Below are positions 1 to 7,068 of a DNA stretch of 36,856 nucleotides, piece by piece. Source of the stretch: a virus; the IMG/VR virus record IMGVR_UViG_3300046538_000096, positions 1-36,856 of that record; one strand, given 5' to 3'. Numbering within the stretch: the first letter of the stretch is position 1; each line of letters opens with the position of its first letter. Made by a program: the position numbers and the translations under genes. The notes under the pieces were generated by a model. It worked only from the letters and a program-made list of their open reading frames with translations, was not told the origin of the DNA and ran no database searches.

Positions 1-105
1 TTCGTCAACATGCGCAGCAACGTCCTCAGCCCTGTACCAACTACCGGCATCCTCTTGCACGGTTTCTACGTCGTGCCCGTAAACCTCAAATCGTTGCATT
101 GTCAT
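1..105 (-). CDS. Small phage protein, partial (runs off left edge)
   Basis: Only the first 35 codons lie in the window and the frame is open to the edge. The ATG at 105 overlaps the terminase stop (ATGA). A second ATG at 99 has the better spacing (6 nt) from AAGGGG, so the protein may start two codons later. The visible N-terminus includes YGHDVETVQ and SWYRAEDVAAHVDE, a style common in tiny phage proteins that carry a short coiled coil, but I recognise no family. It follows terS in the late direction, so large terminase is probably just beyond it to the left (inference). Confidence 0.6.
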   Translation of the reverse strand, partial: MTMQRFEVYGHDVETVQEDAGSWYRAEDVAAHVDE

Positions 106-863
106 CCCCTTGCGTTCTTTTTGATGAACTCCGCGTAAACGTTCGCGGCTTCAACCGGGTCAGCCGGCAGCGGCATAGTAGCAGTTACTAACGGCTCAGC
201 GATAAGCAATTTATCTGGCGTCATGCCGTGGAACTTGGCCAGGTTGGCAAGTGCTGCATCCTGATCGCGTGTCAGTACCTGCATCCCCTGCGCGGTCTGC
301 TTGACCCCTGCGTACAACCGGCGCCCTGCTCGGCTCAGTTTGCGGGTGTCTGCAAAGAACGTATCAAGGTGCCCCTCGCCTTTGCACTCGGTGCACTCAG
401 GATGCGGGCGGAACGTGAAGTTAAAGCCGTACCCGCCGTCATCGCTCGGGATGGGTTGGCGCGGCTCGCCCTTACCTGGCTTGCTTTTAAGCACCTGGCC
501 CAGCACGTATGCAAATTCCGCTTTGTCCTTCCACTGATAATGATGACCACGCCCGTAGCAATGTCGGCAACAGCGCCTCAAATTGCTCATCAGTTCATTG
601 GGATCAGCGGTCGCGATGTCCTGCCAAATTTCCAAAATTTGCTTAATTCCAAATTCAGCATCCTTGCTCACCTTTTTTTGCAACGTCTCAATAAGCTCTT
701 TGACCTGCTTGCGGTTCTTAATTTGGCTAGCCTTCTGTGAAATTTGGTTGCTCGTCAAATTTTTGAAGTCGTACGCAAATTTGAAAGCATCACTAGGTTT
801 GCCACACTCGACGTATTTTCGGGCAAATTCACCCTCTTGTTTTGAAATTCGACGCTTTTTCAT
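102..863 (-). CDS. Terminase small subunit
   Basis: Probable DNA-recognition subunit of the packaging motor. The N-terminal 70 residues (KKRRISKQEGEFARKYVE, then NQISQKASQIKNRKQVKELI) look like the helix-turn-helix region of Terminase_2-type small subunits. The middle carries a zinc-ribbon-like Cys set, CRHCYGRGHHYQW near residue 100 and CTECKGEGH near 155, seen in some phage TerS proteins. I chose ATG 863 over an in-frame TTG at 878 because the TTG has no ribosome binding site. The stop overlaps the next start by ATGA. The upstream region is not coding; it holds the GGTTACAGG repeats. Length 253 aa is slightly long for the family. The family call is by eye. Confidence 0.85.
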   Translation of the reverse strand: MKKRRISKQEGEFARKYVECGKPSDAFKFAYDFKNLTSNQISQKASQIKNRKQVKELIETLQKKVSKDAEFGIKQILEIWQDIATADPNELMSNLRRCCRHCYGRGHHYQWKDKAEFAYVLGQVLKSKPGKGEPRQPIPSDDGGYGFNFTFRPHPECTECKGEGHLDTFFADTRKLSRAGRRLYAGVKQTAQGMQVLTRDQDAALANLAKFHGMTPDKLLIAEPLVTATMPLPADPVEAANVYAEFIKKNARG

Positions 864-1187
864 AATCTCAGCTCTCAAATGTGAAAAGGTTACAGGGTTG
901 GGTTACAGGCCTGTAACCTCTACAGCCCTTGTATTCCGTGGCCTGTAGCAAAAAGGTGACGGGTTACAGGCTGAGTGAAACGCTATATACATAATATACG
1001 AGACATGCACACATCATGAATGATGACCACCTATACATACCCTTCAACTCTTGTGTAGCTAGATTTCTATTTATCCTTGAACCTGTAACCTAAAAGATAA
1101 GAAAGCTATATAAACCGGGGCTCTCAGCGGGTTACAGGTTGGGTTACAGGCTCTCTGACCGTGTAACCCCTGTAACTTGATCAATTT
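864..1187. repeat. Non-coding block with clustered GGTTACAGG repeats (candidate origin or pac/regulatory site)
   Basis: No gene is visible here. The 9-mer GGTTACAGG occurs exactly at 888-896, 901-909, 962-970, 1130-1138 and 1142-1150. Its inverse CCTGTAACC is exact at 910-918 and 1082-1090, and 8/9 at 1169-1177. Copies at 901 and 910 abut to make a perfect 18-bp palindrome. Two groups of repeats flank an AT-richer core (about 971-1120, containing TATATACATAATATAC). The block lies between the end of the primase-helicase gene and the start of terS. Clustered short repeats around an AT-rich core next to a primase-helicase look like an iteron origin (inference). TerS binding or late-gene control are alternatives. 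Confidence 0.8.
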
Positions 1188-3782
1188 TTAACCAGTTGCT
1201 GTGAGACTTGTCAGATGCTGAATTTTCGTCAGCTCCAACATCGACCGCAGTGTCTCGTTACTACTGCTAGCCACTGACCCCCGTCGCCACCAAACACGGT
1301 GCGCCTTACCGTCCCACTTCACCACGCCCTTTGGAGAGAACCCCATCCGGGTCAGCATGTGGTTAACGGTCGTAGATTTGGGAACGTCTATCCCATCCTG
1401 TACGCAAACGGTCCTCATAGCCGCTGTTAGCGCGCTGGAGCTTAAAACGAACTGACCGACACCCACGGCCCCGCTTTCGATACATTGACGCGCCACGGCC
1501 TCGTGAGCGTCTTCCCCGCCTGCTTGCATTTCACCCTTCTCATCGGTATGAGGGGCTTTCGAGTTTGGCTGGAAAGCATCACTCACAACGTACTCAATCA
1601 GGAACTTGCGCCACTCACCGCGCCTGGCATCCTTGAGGCTGTCGAATATCATGTCGAAGTGAGCGGTCAGCCCCTCAGACGTCAAACTCAGTGCCCCTGC
1701 TAATTCAGCCAAGCCGTTGAACGGGGAAAAGATCACCCACCAACGGCGGTCATGGTCCTCAAGCGGCACAGCGTCCACAAAGTTGGTGAAGGCGATATAG
1801 TTAGTGACGTTAATGATTGACGCACCAGCGGGGCGACCCTTGCGGTTAATCTTGAGCGTGTTGTTGGTGATCGGCTCTTTGATCGCGTTGGCCACGGCGT
1901 AGCGCTTGGCACCGGTAATCATCAGTTCCTCAAACGCGGTGACGCACGAGCCCTCTTGCCAGTCCCCGAAGTCGGAGCACACCAACTTGGCGCCCACGCT
2001 GGTGGCATTGGCAAACCCCATCACCGCTTGCATGACGTTAATGATGAGCGACTTGCCATCACCGGGCATACCTTTAATGATTGGCGCGTACCGGCATTTC
2101 TTGCCGGGGTTCTGCGCACACCAGGCCATCCAGTCCAGCAGGTTTAGATAGACCTCATTCCGGTTGCCGCACAGCGCTTGCAGGTGGCGCAAGAACGCTT
2201 GAATGGCATCAATACCACCTTGCGTGTAGCCGAGGGCGATTTCAGGCACCGTGCTCGGGCTGTAGAGGTTGGCGTACCAACGACCCTCATGGTTGAAAAT
2301 GCTCTCTTTGCCCGGTAGGTACATCGTGTCACCCACGGTGGCGGTGTTCCAACGCTGCAAGCACCACTTGGCTGCATCCTCACGGTCGCCGTTTGGCTTC
2401 TGAGGCATCATGCGCTCATATTGCGCATTGAACGCGGTGCGGCTCATCGTGCTGGCGGTCATCAGGTCAAAGAAGCAATCAGTGGCCATGACGTACACGT
2501 GACGGTTTGCCCACTCAGGAATGATCCCGCCGTCTTCGTCCTCAACCACCTGCAAGCGCACCATGGCTTTGCAGTCACTGATGCTGACCGGGAACCCCCA
2601 ATCGCTCATGCGCTTCTTTATAGCCGCTGCCAGCCAGTCACGATCGAGCATGGCAATTGAGCGGTCAGCGGCAATCTGCGGCACCACGTCATTGCGCAGG
2701 TCCGCGTCATCATTGCAGCTCATGATGAGGTCAAAGTATTCGCCACGCGTGGTGCCCGCCTCAATCGTCACAGCACTCTCAAGGCGCTGCACCGTCTCCT
2801 TGTCCTGGCACACGTTGCGGGTCTGCTCACAAGCCTTGCGCACGGTCAGCTCAGCCAGGTACGTGCGGTGGTCGGTCCACTTGGGGCGCACCAACTTTGA
2901 CTGCCACATAAGCCGCACCATGCGCTCAGCATCGCAACCCGTCCAAAAGGCCAGGTGGGAAGCTAGTGCGAAATCAACCCCGGTGCCGTCGTACGGCAAA
3001 TCATCAAGACGCTCATCAGGATAGTGCTCGGCCAGCACCTGCACATTACCGGTCCACAAATCCGCAAAGGTCGCCTTGCCACCGAACATTGCCCCGGCGC
3101 TGCGCGACTGCATCGCACGCCTGATCAGCTCATTGTCATCGGTGGGACCGTTCCAATCACTGCGCGGGCCATCGCCCTGCAAGACCGCCACGGCAGTGTC
3201 AGGGGTAAAGATGTTGGCTGCGATGTACTCGGCCTGATGTTGCAGGTGGGTGTCTGCTGATCCCCACGCCTGCCCGTTGGTGCCGAACGCGATACCGCGA
3301 CCGCTGGTGTAGAACTCAAGGCCAACGCCAGGGTTGTCAACAGTCCAAGCTTTGGTTGGTCGGGTGCGGTGACCGGGTGGCGGGCAACCTCGCCCTACGA
3401 AGTGAACGCCCTTGCCTGATGAACTGTACTCAAAAAAGGCGCCTGGCAGGTTTTGGTAGAACCACGCTCCCCATGGTGAAAGGCTACCATCAGTGTTAAC
3501 GCAATTATCGACATCAAGGAACCAGTAGCCACAGCCAGCAGTAACCATAAAACCGAGCGTGTAGCCATAACCGTCAAGCCTCCCCAGGTGAGCATTAAGC
3601 TGATCCGTGGCCATCTCGTGCGACGTCCAGTTCTCGGCAAGTTGTGCATCCATCGGTGCAACGCGACCGTCAGGGTAAACAGGTCGCTTTATGAATTTCC
3701 CCGGCTTCGTAGGGTCGGGGGTTAGCCGCCACACGAACCATTGATTAATGGCGGTCATTCCCGCCAAAGCTGTTGCGAGCAT
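1188..3782 (-). CDS. PrimPol-SF3 helicase fusion (primase-polymerase/helicase, NrS-1-like)
   Basis: Replication protein joining an archaeo-eukaryotic primase domain to a hexameric helicase. The AEP motifs are visible: LDVDN near residues 91-95 (metal-binding Asp pair), SSSGKGVHF near 122-130, and GLEFYTSGRG near 156-165. The C-terminal half has a superfamily 3 Walker A, GMPGDGKS (573-580), a Walker B-like CVTAFEEL (615-622), and an arginine-rich DHDRRWWVI that fits an Arg finger. The layout matches PrimPol proteins such as that of phage NrS-1, which prime DNA without a separate primase. I chose the second ATG (3782) for its 8-nt spacing from AAGG; ATG 3788 is also possible. The gene is preceded by a long leader hairpin and followed by the GGTTACAGG block. 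Confidence 0.88.
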   Translation of the reverse strand: MLATALAGMTAINQWFVWRLTPDPTKPGKFIKRPVYPDGRVAPMDAQLAENWTSHEMATDQLNAHLGRLDGYGYTLGFMVTAGCGYWFLDVDNCVNTDGSLSPWGAWFYQNLPGAFFEYSSSGKGVHFVGRGCPPPGHRTRPTKAWTVDNPGVGLEFYTSGRGIAFGTNGQAWGSADTHLQHQAEYIAANIFTPDTAVAVLQGDGPRSDWNGPTDDNELIRRAMQSRSAGAMFGGKATFADLWTGNVQVLAEHYPDERLDDLPYDGTGVDFALASHLAFWTGCDAERMVRLMWQSKLVRPKWTDHRTYLAELTVRKACEQTRNVCQDKETVQRLESAVTIEAGTTRGEYFDLIMSCNDDADLRNDVVPQIAADRSIAMLDRDWLAAAIKKRMSDWGFPVSISDCKAMVRLQVVEDEDGGIIPEWANRHVYVMATDCFFDLMTASTMSRTAFNAQYERMMPQKPNGDREDAAKWCLQRWNTATVGDTMYLPGKESIFNHEGRWYANLYSPSTVPEIALGYTQGGIDAIQAFLRHLQALCGNRNEVYLNLLDWMAWCAQNPGKKCRYAPIIKGMPGDGKSLIINVMQAVMGFANATSVGAKLVCSDFGDWQEGSCVTAFEELMITGAKRYAVANAIKEPITNNTLKINRKGRPAGASIINVTNYIAFTNFVDAVPLEDHDRRWWVIFSPFNGLAELAGALSLTSEGLTAHFDMIFDSLKDARRGEWRKFLIEYVVSDAFQPNSKAPHTDEKGEMQAGGEDAHEAVARQCIESGAVGVGQFVLSSSALTAAMRTVCVQDGIDVPKSTTVNHMLTRMGFSPKGVVKWDGKAHRVWWRRGSVASSSNETLRSMLELTKIQHLTSLTATG

Positions 3783-3806
3783 TGTCATTGCCTTATTTTA
3801 ACGAAA

Positions 3807-3877
3807 ACGCCCGATGCACTCTAGAATGGCTGCCAAGCTCCAAGGGTCAGTACCCCTGTCTAGAGTGCATCGGGCGT
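3807..3877 (-). other. Long leader hairpin (19-bp perfect arms) before the primase gene
   Basis: The arms at 3807-3825 and 3859-3877 are exact inverse complements (core GCCCGATGCACTCTAGA), separated by 33 nt. The loop can form a smaller GGGT/ACCC hairpin. In the direction of primase transcription the structure is followed by TTTTCGTT, so it resembles an intrinsic terminator or attenuator. It sits between a promoter-like element (3905-3933) and the primase start, so it should be in the 5' leader. It could instead be the body of a small RNA ending in its own terminator. Confidence 0.75.
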
Positions 3878-3904
3878 CTTACTGATTAGGTGAACTTGGC
3901 GGGG

Positions 3905-3933
3905 TGAGTAGACCACAAATTACGGGTATTAAA
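3905..3933 (-). promoter_or_regulatory. Promoter-like element with 17-bp operator, upstream of primase
   Basis: On the minus strand the 17-mer ACCCGTAATTTGTGGTC (3911-3927) is followed by TACTCA as a -10 candidate. The -35 position (TTTAAT) is poor. The 17-mer matches the best copy in the window at about 11 of 17 positions. It lies immediately downstream of the terminator at 3931-3958, as expected for the promoter of a new unit. The weak -35 suggests activator dependence, or that it serves only as an operator. Confidence 0.5.
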
Positions 3934-3958
3934 AAGCCCCGACAGTGCGGGGCTTTTT
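3931..3958. terminator. Bidirectional intrinsic terminator
   Basis: The stem AAAAAGCCCCG/CGGGGCTTTTT (11 bp, loop ACAGTG) gives a T-run on both strands. On the minus strand it ends the unit of the 93-aa membrane protein. Confidence 0.9.
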
Positions 3959-3979
3959 CAACTTCCAGGCTTCGTATGG

Positions 3980-4261
3980 TTACGCGGTGCGCCAGGTCTG
4001 GTGACCCTCAGGCTCAAGCGCCGAGCCCTGTCGGAACCCGTTACTTTCGCGGCGCATGTTGGCCAGCACGTCAGGGCTCAGCGACACCTTGTCACCGAAC
4101 TTGTGCGCCAGCTCCAAGTCCAGCTTTTTGATACCGCAGGCGGCGCGGTCGCAGGCATCGGCCAGGGTCCGCAGCACCGGGTATGCAATCAGCGAGCAGA
4201 CACCAAGTGCCAGGCCGCCGAGCATAGCGAGTGCCATGCCAATAGAACGAATGATTTTCAT
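3980..4261 (-). CDS. Small membrane or secreted protein, unknown function
   Basis: 93 aa from ATG 4261, which has AAGGA about 10 nt upstream; the longer frame lacks a ribosome binding site. Residues 6-30 (IGMALAMLGGLALGVCSLIAYP) form one hydrophobic segment, either a transmembrane anchor or an uncleaved signal. It is followed by a polar tail with ADACDRAACG and LELAHKFGDKV. The gene stands alone between an operator/promoter-like element (4304-4332) and a strong terminator (3931-3958), so it is probably controlled as a single-gene unit. No family recognised. Confidence 0.75.
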   Translation of the reverse strand: MKIIRSIGMALAMLGGLALGVCSLIAYPVLRTLADACDRAACGIKKLDLELAHKFGDKVSLSPDVLANMRRESNGFRQGSALEPEGHQTWRTA

Positions 4262-4303
4262 AGAGCAGTATCCTTGCAAGGGTGGGTAAGACAAATAGAG
4301 AAG

Positions 4304-4332
4304 CCAATAGACCACAAATAACAGACAAAGAA
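4304..4332 (-). promoter_or_regulatory. Promoter-like element with 17-bp operator
   Basis: The minus-strand 17-mer GTCTGTTATTTGTGGTC (4310-4326) matches the best copy at about 12 of 17 positions and is followed by -10 candidate TATTGG. The -35 position (TTCTTT) is weak. It lies directly after the terminator at 4331-4364 and about 45 nt before the 93-aa gene. Confidence 0.55.
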
Positions 4333-4364
4333 AAGCCCCGGCGCTGGGGAAAGCAACCGGGGCT
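4331..4364 (-). terminator. Intrinsic terminator
   Basis: Stem AGCCCCGG/CCGGGGCT with a 15-nt loop, followed on the minus strand by TTTCTTTG. It closes the long operon of small genes between 6965 and 4401. Confidence 0.8.
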
Positions 4365-4400
4365 CAGGTGTAGCCAAGCAATGACAATGCACGGGCGACT

Positions 4401-4583
4401 TTACGCACTCACCTTGGCACTGTCAAGCAGCTCTTTGGCTCGCAGGTCAATGGCACTGCTCGCGTCCTTGTAACCTTCCAACCAGTGACGGCGCTCCCAA
4501 TCCTTGCAGGCTGGTGGCGGTGTGCATGGCTTGCCGCTGCGGCGCTGACTGGCCCCGCCGTGATACCAACGTGTCTGAGTCAT
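4401..4583 (-). CDS. Small hypothetical protein (60 aa)
   Basis: The start overlaps the preceding stop by ATGA, indicating translational coupling. The protein is basic in its first half (WYHGGASQRRSGKPC) with a pair of Cys residues (CTPPPAC) and a helical second half. It is the last gene of the operon before the terminator at 4331-4364. No family recognised. The position and overlap support it more than its composition does. Confidence 0.6.
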   Translation of the reverse strand: MTQTRWYHGGASQRRSGKPCTPPPACKDWERRHWLEGYKDASSAIDLRAKELLDSAKVSA

Positions 4584-4765
4584 ACGCTGTCAAACCCCTC
4601 ATTCCAAAATTTAAATTCAACCGAGTCTTTCTTGTGTGGATTGGCATCACGTCGGCTGGTGTCTGAATCAGATTGAAAGCACCCTTGAGCCAAATGCCGC
4701 TTAGCCTTTGCAGCACCCGAATCAAAAGCACACTGTTCACGCGTGTTGCTGGGTTGCTTGCTCAT
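4580..4765 (-). CDS. Small hypothetical protein (61 aa)
   Basis: ATG 4765 has AAGGA 8 nt upstream; the in-frame TTG at 4768 is less likely. The product is polar, begins MSKQPSNTREQCAFDSGAAK and ends FKFWNEGFDSV. It resembles the short, loosely structured phage proteins that often fill early operons. It overlaps its upstream neighbour by about 29 nt and is coupled to the downstream gene by ATGA. Function unknown. Confidence 0.6.
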   Translation of the reverse strand: MSKQPSNTREQCAFDSGAAKAKRHLAQGCFQSDSDTSRRDANPHKKDSVEFKFWNEGFDSV

Positions 4766-4907
4766 CAATCAGTTCCTTGTCTTTATCGTTCCAGCCGGCC
4801 AACCACCAAGACCAGGCCCATTGCATATAAGCGTTCGGGTTCGTCAACTTCCCAACGCCGTCAAGTCTTGCTTTCACGCCCAGGTAATACTGTCGCGGTG
4901 GCCTCAA
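4737..4907 (-). CDS. Small hypothetical protein, RMF-like composition
   Basis: I prefer TTG 4907, which overlaps the preceding stop (TTGA) and has AGGGG 8 nt upstream. The GTG at 4949 has no ribosome binding site. The product (56 aa) contains YYLGVKARLDG followed by YMQWAWSWWLAGWNDKD. The pattern of aromatic residues followed by G-W-x-D is typical of small phage proteins that resemble ribosome modulation factor. That resemblance is weak and the function is unknown. Confidence 0.55.
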   Translation of the reverse strand: MRPPRQYYLGVKARLDGVGKLTNPNAYMQWAWSWWLAGWNDKDKELIDEQATQQHA

Positions 4908-5281
4908 ACCGGAAACCCCTTTGCAACGTTGGTGACCACGGCGTTGCACATCTGCAAGTGATACTCAACGTCGGTGCTCGGTGTGCGTGTCTCACTGTTC
5001 TCGCCAAAACCTGAAACGTACGAACTTGTGCAAATAGCTCCGTCTGCCAAAATCTTAAACCGCGATTCAGTATCAACAATCAACCGCACGCACTGGCCCC
5101 AATTGGTCAGCGGATAAAAGTGCTTGCCGTTCGCGAACACCATGAACTCATAGCGAATGTGGCGAACGTCCACAGTGTAACCAGCCGCCAGGGCTGCGCG
5201 TGCTTGCAGTTGTAAGTCAGCCTTTGGTAATGCTGCAACATCCTCAGCGGTCACAACTGGCTTGATAGTCCCAACGCTCAT
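4904..5281 (-). CDS. Hypothetical protein, possibly NinX/DUF2591-like
   Basis: 125 aa, with GGAGG 7-8 nt before ATG 5281 and an ATGA overlap with the previous gene. The centre contains HFYPLTNWGQCVRLIV, which recalls the P-S/L-T-x-W-x-Q...P/R-L-I signature of phage DUF2591 (NinX) proteins. The N-terminus includes an Ala-rich helical stretch (DLQLQARAALAAGYTV). The similarity is motif-level only. Nothing in the neighbourhood points to a specific role. Confidence 0.65.
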   Translation of the reverse strand: MSVGTIKPVVTAEDVAALPKADLQLQARAALAAGYTVDVRHIRYEFMVFANGKHFYPLTNWGQCVRLIVDTESRFKILADGAICTSSYVSGFGENSETRTPSTDVEYHLQMCNAVVTNVAKGFPV

Positions 5282-5814
5282 CGCACAACCTCCGTTCGCA
5301 GTGCAAAGTATTCGCGGCGCTCTTCGGCATCAAGACCAACCGAGCGGTTGCGGTCAGCCAGTTCGGCAAAGCGATCAACGCGTGATTTCTCGCCGGTTAT
5401 ATGGTGTTGAATCTTTGCACCGCTTGACTCAATCGTTTCAACGAACCCGTAAGTTGCGCCGTCAACACCAACAACCTTTTCGCGATGCACGGTAACTTGT
5501 GGTCCGTCAAACGGAACAACGGGCGCCATAGTGCAACCGAACCGCATATCACCATCAGCCCCAACTATCACGCGGCGACCCTTAGTGTCGAGGAATGAGC
5601 AATACCCTGCGCCGTTCTTGCGAATGTCTTCAACCTTTGCGTCTATCTCGGCTTCATACTCGTTGGACTTCTCAACCCGACCAGCCGCTTTACCTTCGCG
5701 GTATCCACGGTTGAACATTTCGGTTGTCGCAATCACGATCACATAGACCGGCAACCACAACCCACCAGTGAGCAGGGTCAACAAGATGTGCAGCCAGTGT
5801 TTTACCTTTTTCAT
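5278..5814 (-). CDS. Membrane-anchored hypothetical protein
   Basis: 178 aa with AGGAG 8 nt before the ATG. Residues 8-30 (LHILLTLLTGGLWLPVYVIVIA) form a transmembrane segment after a Lys-rich start, so the N-terminus is probably cytoplasmic. A mixed domain follows, with paired motifs VIVGADGDMRFG and VVGVDGATYGFV that look like beta-rich repeats, and then a charged C-terminal helix. No family recognised. It may act at the host envelope early in infection (inference). Confidence 0.7.
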   Translation of the reverse strand: MKKVKHWLHILLTLLTGGLWLPVYVIVIATTEMFNRGYREGKAAGRVEKSNEYEAEIDAKVEDIRKNGAGYCSFLDTKGRRVIVGADGDMRFGCTMAPVVPFDGPQVTVHREKVVGVDGATYGFVETIESSGAKIQHHITGEKSRVDRFAELADRNRSVGLDAEERREYFALRTEVVR

Positions 5815-5815
5815 T

Positions 5816-6010
5816 TCAAGCGCTCCTAATCATGTAGCGATAAAGTTTGTTGAGGTGTGCAGCCTTTGCGCCGGTAACTTTGGCGCGGTTGCGGGTCTTG
5901 TCGCTGTGCCAGAACTTGTGGATCAACACCCGGCGCTCAGCTTCCAAGTTCACCCAGTATTGATAATCGCCTTTGCGATCAGTTTTCAACGTTCCCCATT
6001 TCGTAAGCAT
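5816..6010 (-). CDS. Small basic hypothetical protein (64 aa)
   Basis: ATG 6010 is preceded by GAGGGG at 8 nt; an in-frame GTG at 6013 overlaps the previous stop. The protein is strongly basic (MLTKWGTLKTDRKGDYQYW, HKFWHSDKTRNRAK, NKLYRYMIRSA), which would suit nucleic-acid binding. The stop is one base from the next gene's start region. Function unknown. Confidence 0.65.
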   Translation of the reverse strand: MLTKWGTLKTDRKGDYQYWVNLEAERRVLIHKFWHSDKTRNRAKVTGAKAAHLNKLYRYMIRSA

Positions 6011-6360
6011 CACTCATACCCCTCAGAACATTCTAAACAGACGTCACCCAGGTCTTTGCAGATGCTGCACTCGGGTGCCTTACCAACCTTGCGCAACTGC
6101 TTCTCGCTTGGAACAAACCCACACTTTGGAATCTTGGCGAGCACAGTGCCCTCAGGCCCCGCAGCGTGGGCAACACGAACCATATTGATCAGCAGTTCCC
6201 GCCAGTCAGTGAACGCGTGCCACTTGCACAGGTCTTGGATCATTGACCAGATGCTCAGCGGGATCGGCGTCACAATGTCACGCTCGCCCAAAGCCTCTTG
6301 ACGTGCCTTCTTGCGCGCCAATTGATCGGCTTTGTATTCAGCGTTGGACTTCTTAGCCAT
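6010..6360 (-). CDS. Hypothetical protein with C-terminal Cys cluster
   Basis: 116 aa from MAKKSNAEYKADQL; the longer frame (to 6396) overlaps a small upstream gene and has no ribosome binding site. The N-terminus is a charged helix. A central part (WSMIQDLCKWHAFTDWREL) is helical. The end has CSICKDLGDVCLEC, a C-x2-C...C-x2-C set that could bind zinc. It is part of the operon that starts at 6965. Function unknown. Confidence 0.7.
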   Translation of the reverse strand: MAKKSNAEYKADQLARKKARQEALGERDIVTPIPLSIWSMIQDLCKWHAFTDWRELLINMVRVAHAAGPEGTVLAKIPKCGFVPSEKQLRKVGKAPECSICKDLGDVCLECSEGYE

Positions 6361-6361
6361 T

Positions 6362-6484
6362 TTAAAAGGCCACCGACCAGAAACCCCAAGAACCAATCAG
6401 CACCCAAACGTACCAAAGGTGTGCCGCGTCGGGCTTGAACGCAATTGCAATCATTAAAGCGAGCCCTGCGATTGTCTTAGCCAT
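6362..6484 (-). CDS. 40-aa double-TM membrane peptide
   Basis: This very short gene begins ATG-GCT at 6484, 7 nt after the previous stop, and ends in TAA 2 nt before the next ATG. It encodes two hydrophobic segments, TIAGLALMIAIAF and LWYVWVLIGSWGFW, separated by KPDAAH. That would make a hairpin in the membrane. It fills the gap between neighbours exactly, which supports it as real. Role unknown; toxic or signalling membrane peptides of this size occur in phages. Confidence 0.6.
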   Translation of the reverse strand: MAKTIAGLALMIAIAFKPDAAHLWYVWVLIGSWGFWSVAF

Positions 6485-6490
6485 GGCAGA

Positions 6491-6859
6491 TTATTGCCCC
6501 ATCCCGAATACTGCCATGGCTATCAGCGACACCGCTAACACCAGCCCCGCACCGTACCAGATGGCCCGAACACGGCTGATGCGGTGGGTTGGGCCAAAGG
6601 CGAGCGGGGTTCCGCAAGCACGCAGTTCGTCGCGGGTCATCGGGCGCGCCATTGGCTGCAAGGTGCGATCAACTTTAGGCAGGTCGTCAAGGCTGGCGAG
6701 TAACTCACAGTTGCAAGCCAAGCGACCCTGATTGCAGTTGCACAGCGCGTGACGAGCCTGGCGGTCTTCGAAGGCTTTACCGCAAAGGCGGTTCCAACGA
6801 AACGCACGGGCTGCAAAATCTTGGTCTGTTTCGTCAGCGCGGCGACTGATGATCATCAT
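6491..6859 (-). CDS. Hypothetical protein with Cys cluster and C-terminal TM
   Basis: 122 aa with GGAG 8 nt before ATG 6859. An N-terminal region has HALCNCNQGRLACNCELL, four Cys in a C-x-C...C-x-C arrangement that could bind metal. The last 22 residues (IWYGAGLVLAVSLIAMAVFG) form a tail-anchor transmembrane helix, so the soluble part probably faces the cytoplasm. No family recognised. Confidence 0.7.
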   Translation of the reverse strand: MMIISRRADETDQDFAARAFRWNRLCGKAFEDRQARHALCNCNQGRLACNCELLASLDDLPKVDRTLQPMARPMTRDELRACGTPLAFGPTHRISRVRAIWYGAGLVLAVSLIAMAVFGMGQ

Positions 6860-6860
6860 G

Positions 6861-6965
6861 TCAAATGCTCCGTAGTGCTTGAGCGTTCAACACAGCCGCT
6901 TCCTCAGCGGTTGGATAACGCGGCTGACCCGCAAGCTTTCGCAAAATTGCTTTTAACAGTTTCAT
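6861..6965 (-). CDS. 34-aa leader gene of the small-gene operon
   Basis: The frame runs ATG 6965 to TGA 6861 and encodes an N-terminal amphipathic basic helix (MKLLKAILRKLAGQPRYP) followed by TAEEAAVLNAQALRSI. It is the first coding sequence after the promoter at 7000-7028, about 28 nt from the predicted transcription start. Its stop lies 1 nt from the next ATG, and the next gene's GGAG lies within its last codons, a typical coupled arrangement. GGGGCAGGAC precedes its ATG at short spacing. Function unknown. Confidence 0.55.
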   Translation of the reverse strand: MKLLKAILRKLAGQPRYPTAEEAAVLNAQALRSI

Positions 6966-6999
6966 GTCCTGCCCCGTGCTGTTCGTATTTGTAGGGCGA

Positions 7000-7028
7000 A
7001 CGATAGAACTCTATTAACGGTCTGTCAA
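7000..7028 (-). promoter_or_regulatory. Sigma-70-type promoter with 17-bp operator in the spacer
   Basis: On the minus strand: TTGACA, then GACCGTTAATAGAGTTC (17 nt), then TATCGT. The -35 is consensus and the spacing ideal. The spacer 17-mer matches the copy at 10942-10958 at 15 of 17 positions. It drives the operon beginning at 6965. Confidence 0.85.
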
Positions 7029-7033
7029 CAATT

Positions 7034-7059
7034 AAAAACCCCGCCAGTATCAGCGGGGT
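7034..7059 (-). terminator. Intrinsic terminator
   Basis: Stem ACCCCGC/GCGGGGT with an 8-nt loop, followed by TTTTTAATT on the minus strand. It ends the single-gene unit 7069-7590 just before the next promoter. Confidence 0.85.
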
Positions 7060-7068
7060 GATTGACCA

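Noticed and set aside
4447-4740. 97-codon minus-strand frame overlapping the 60- and 61-codon genes
   Set aside because: The two shorter frames are coupled by ATGA and have a ribosome binding site; this frame has neither and overlaps both.
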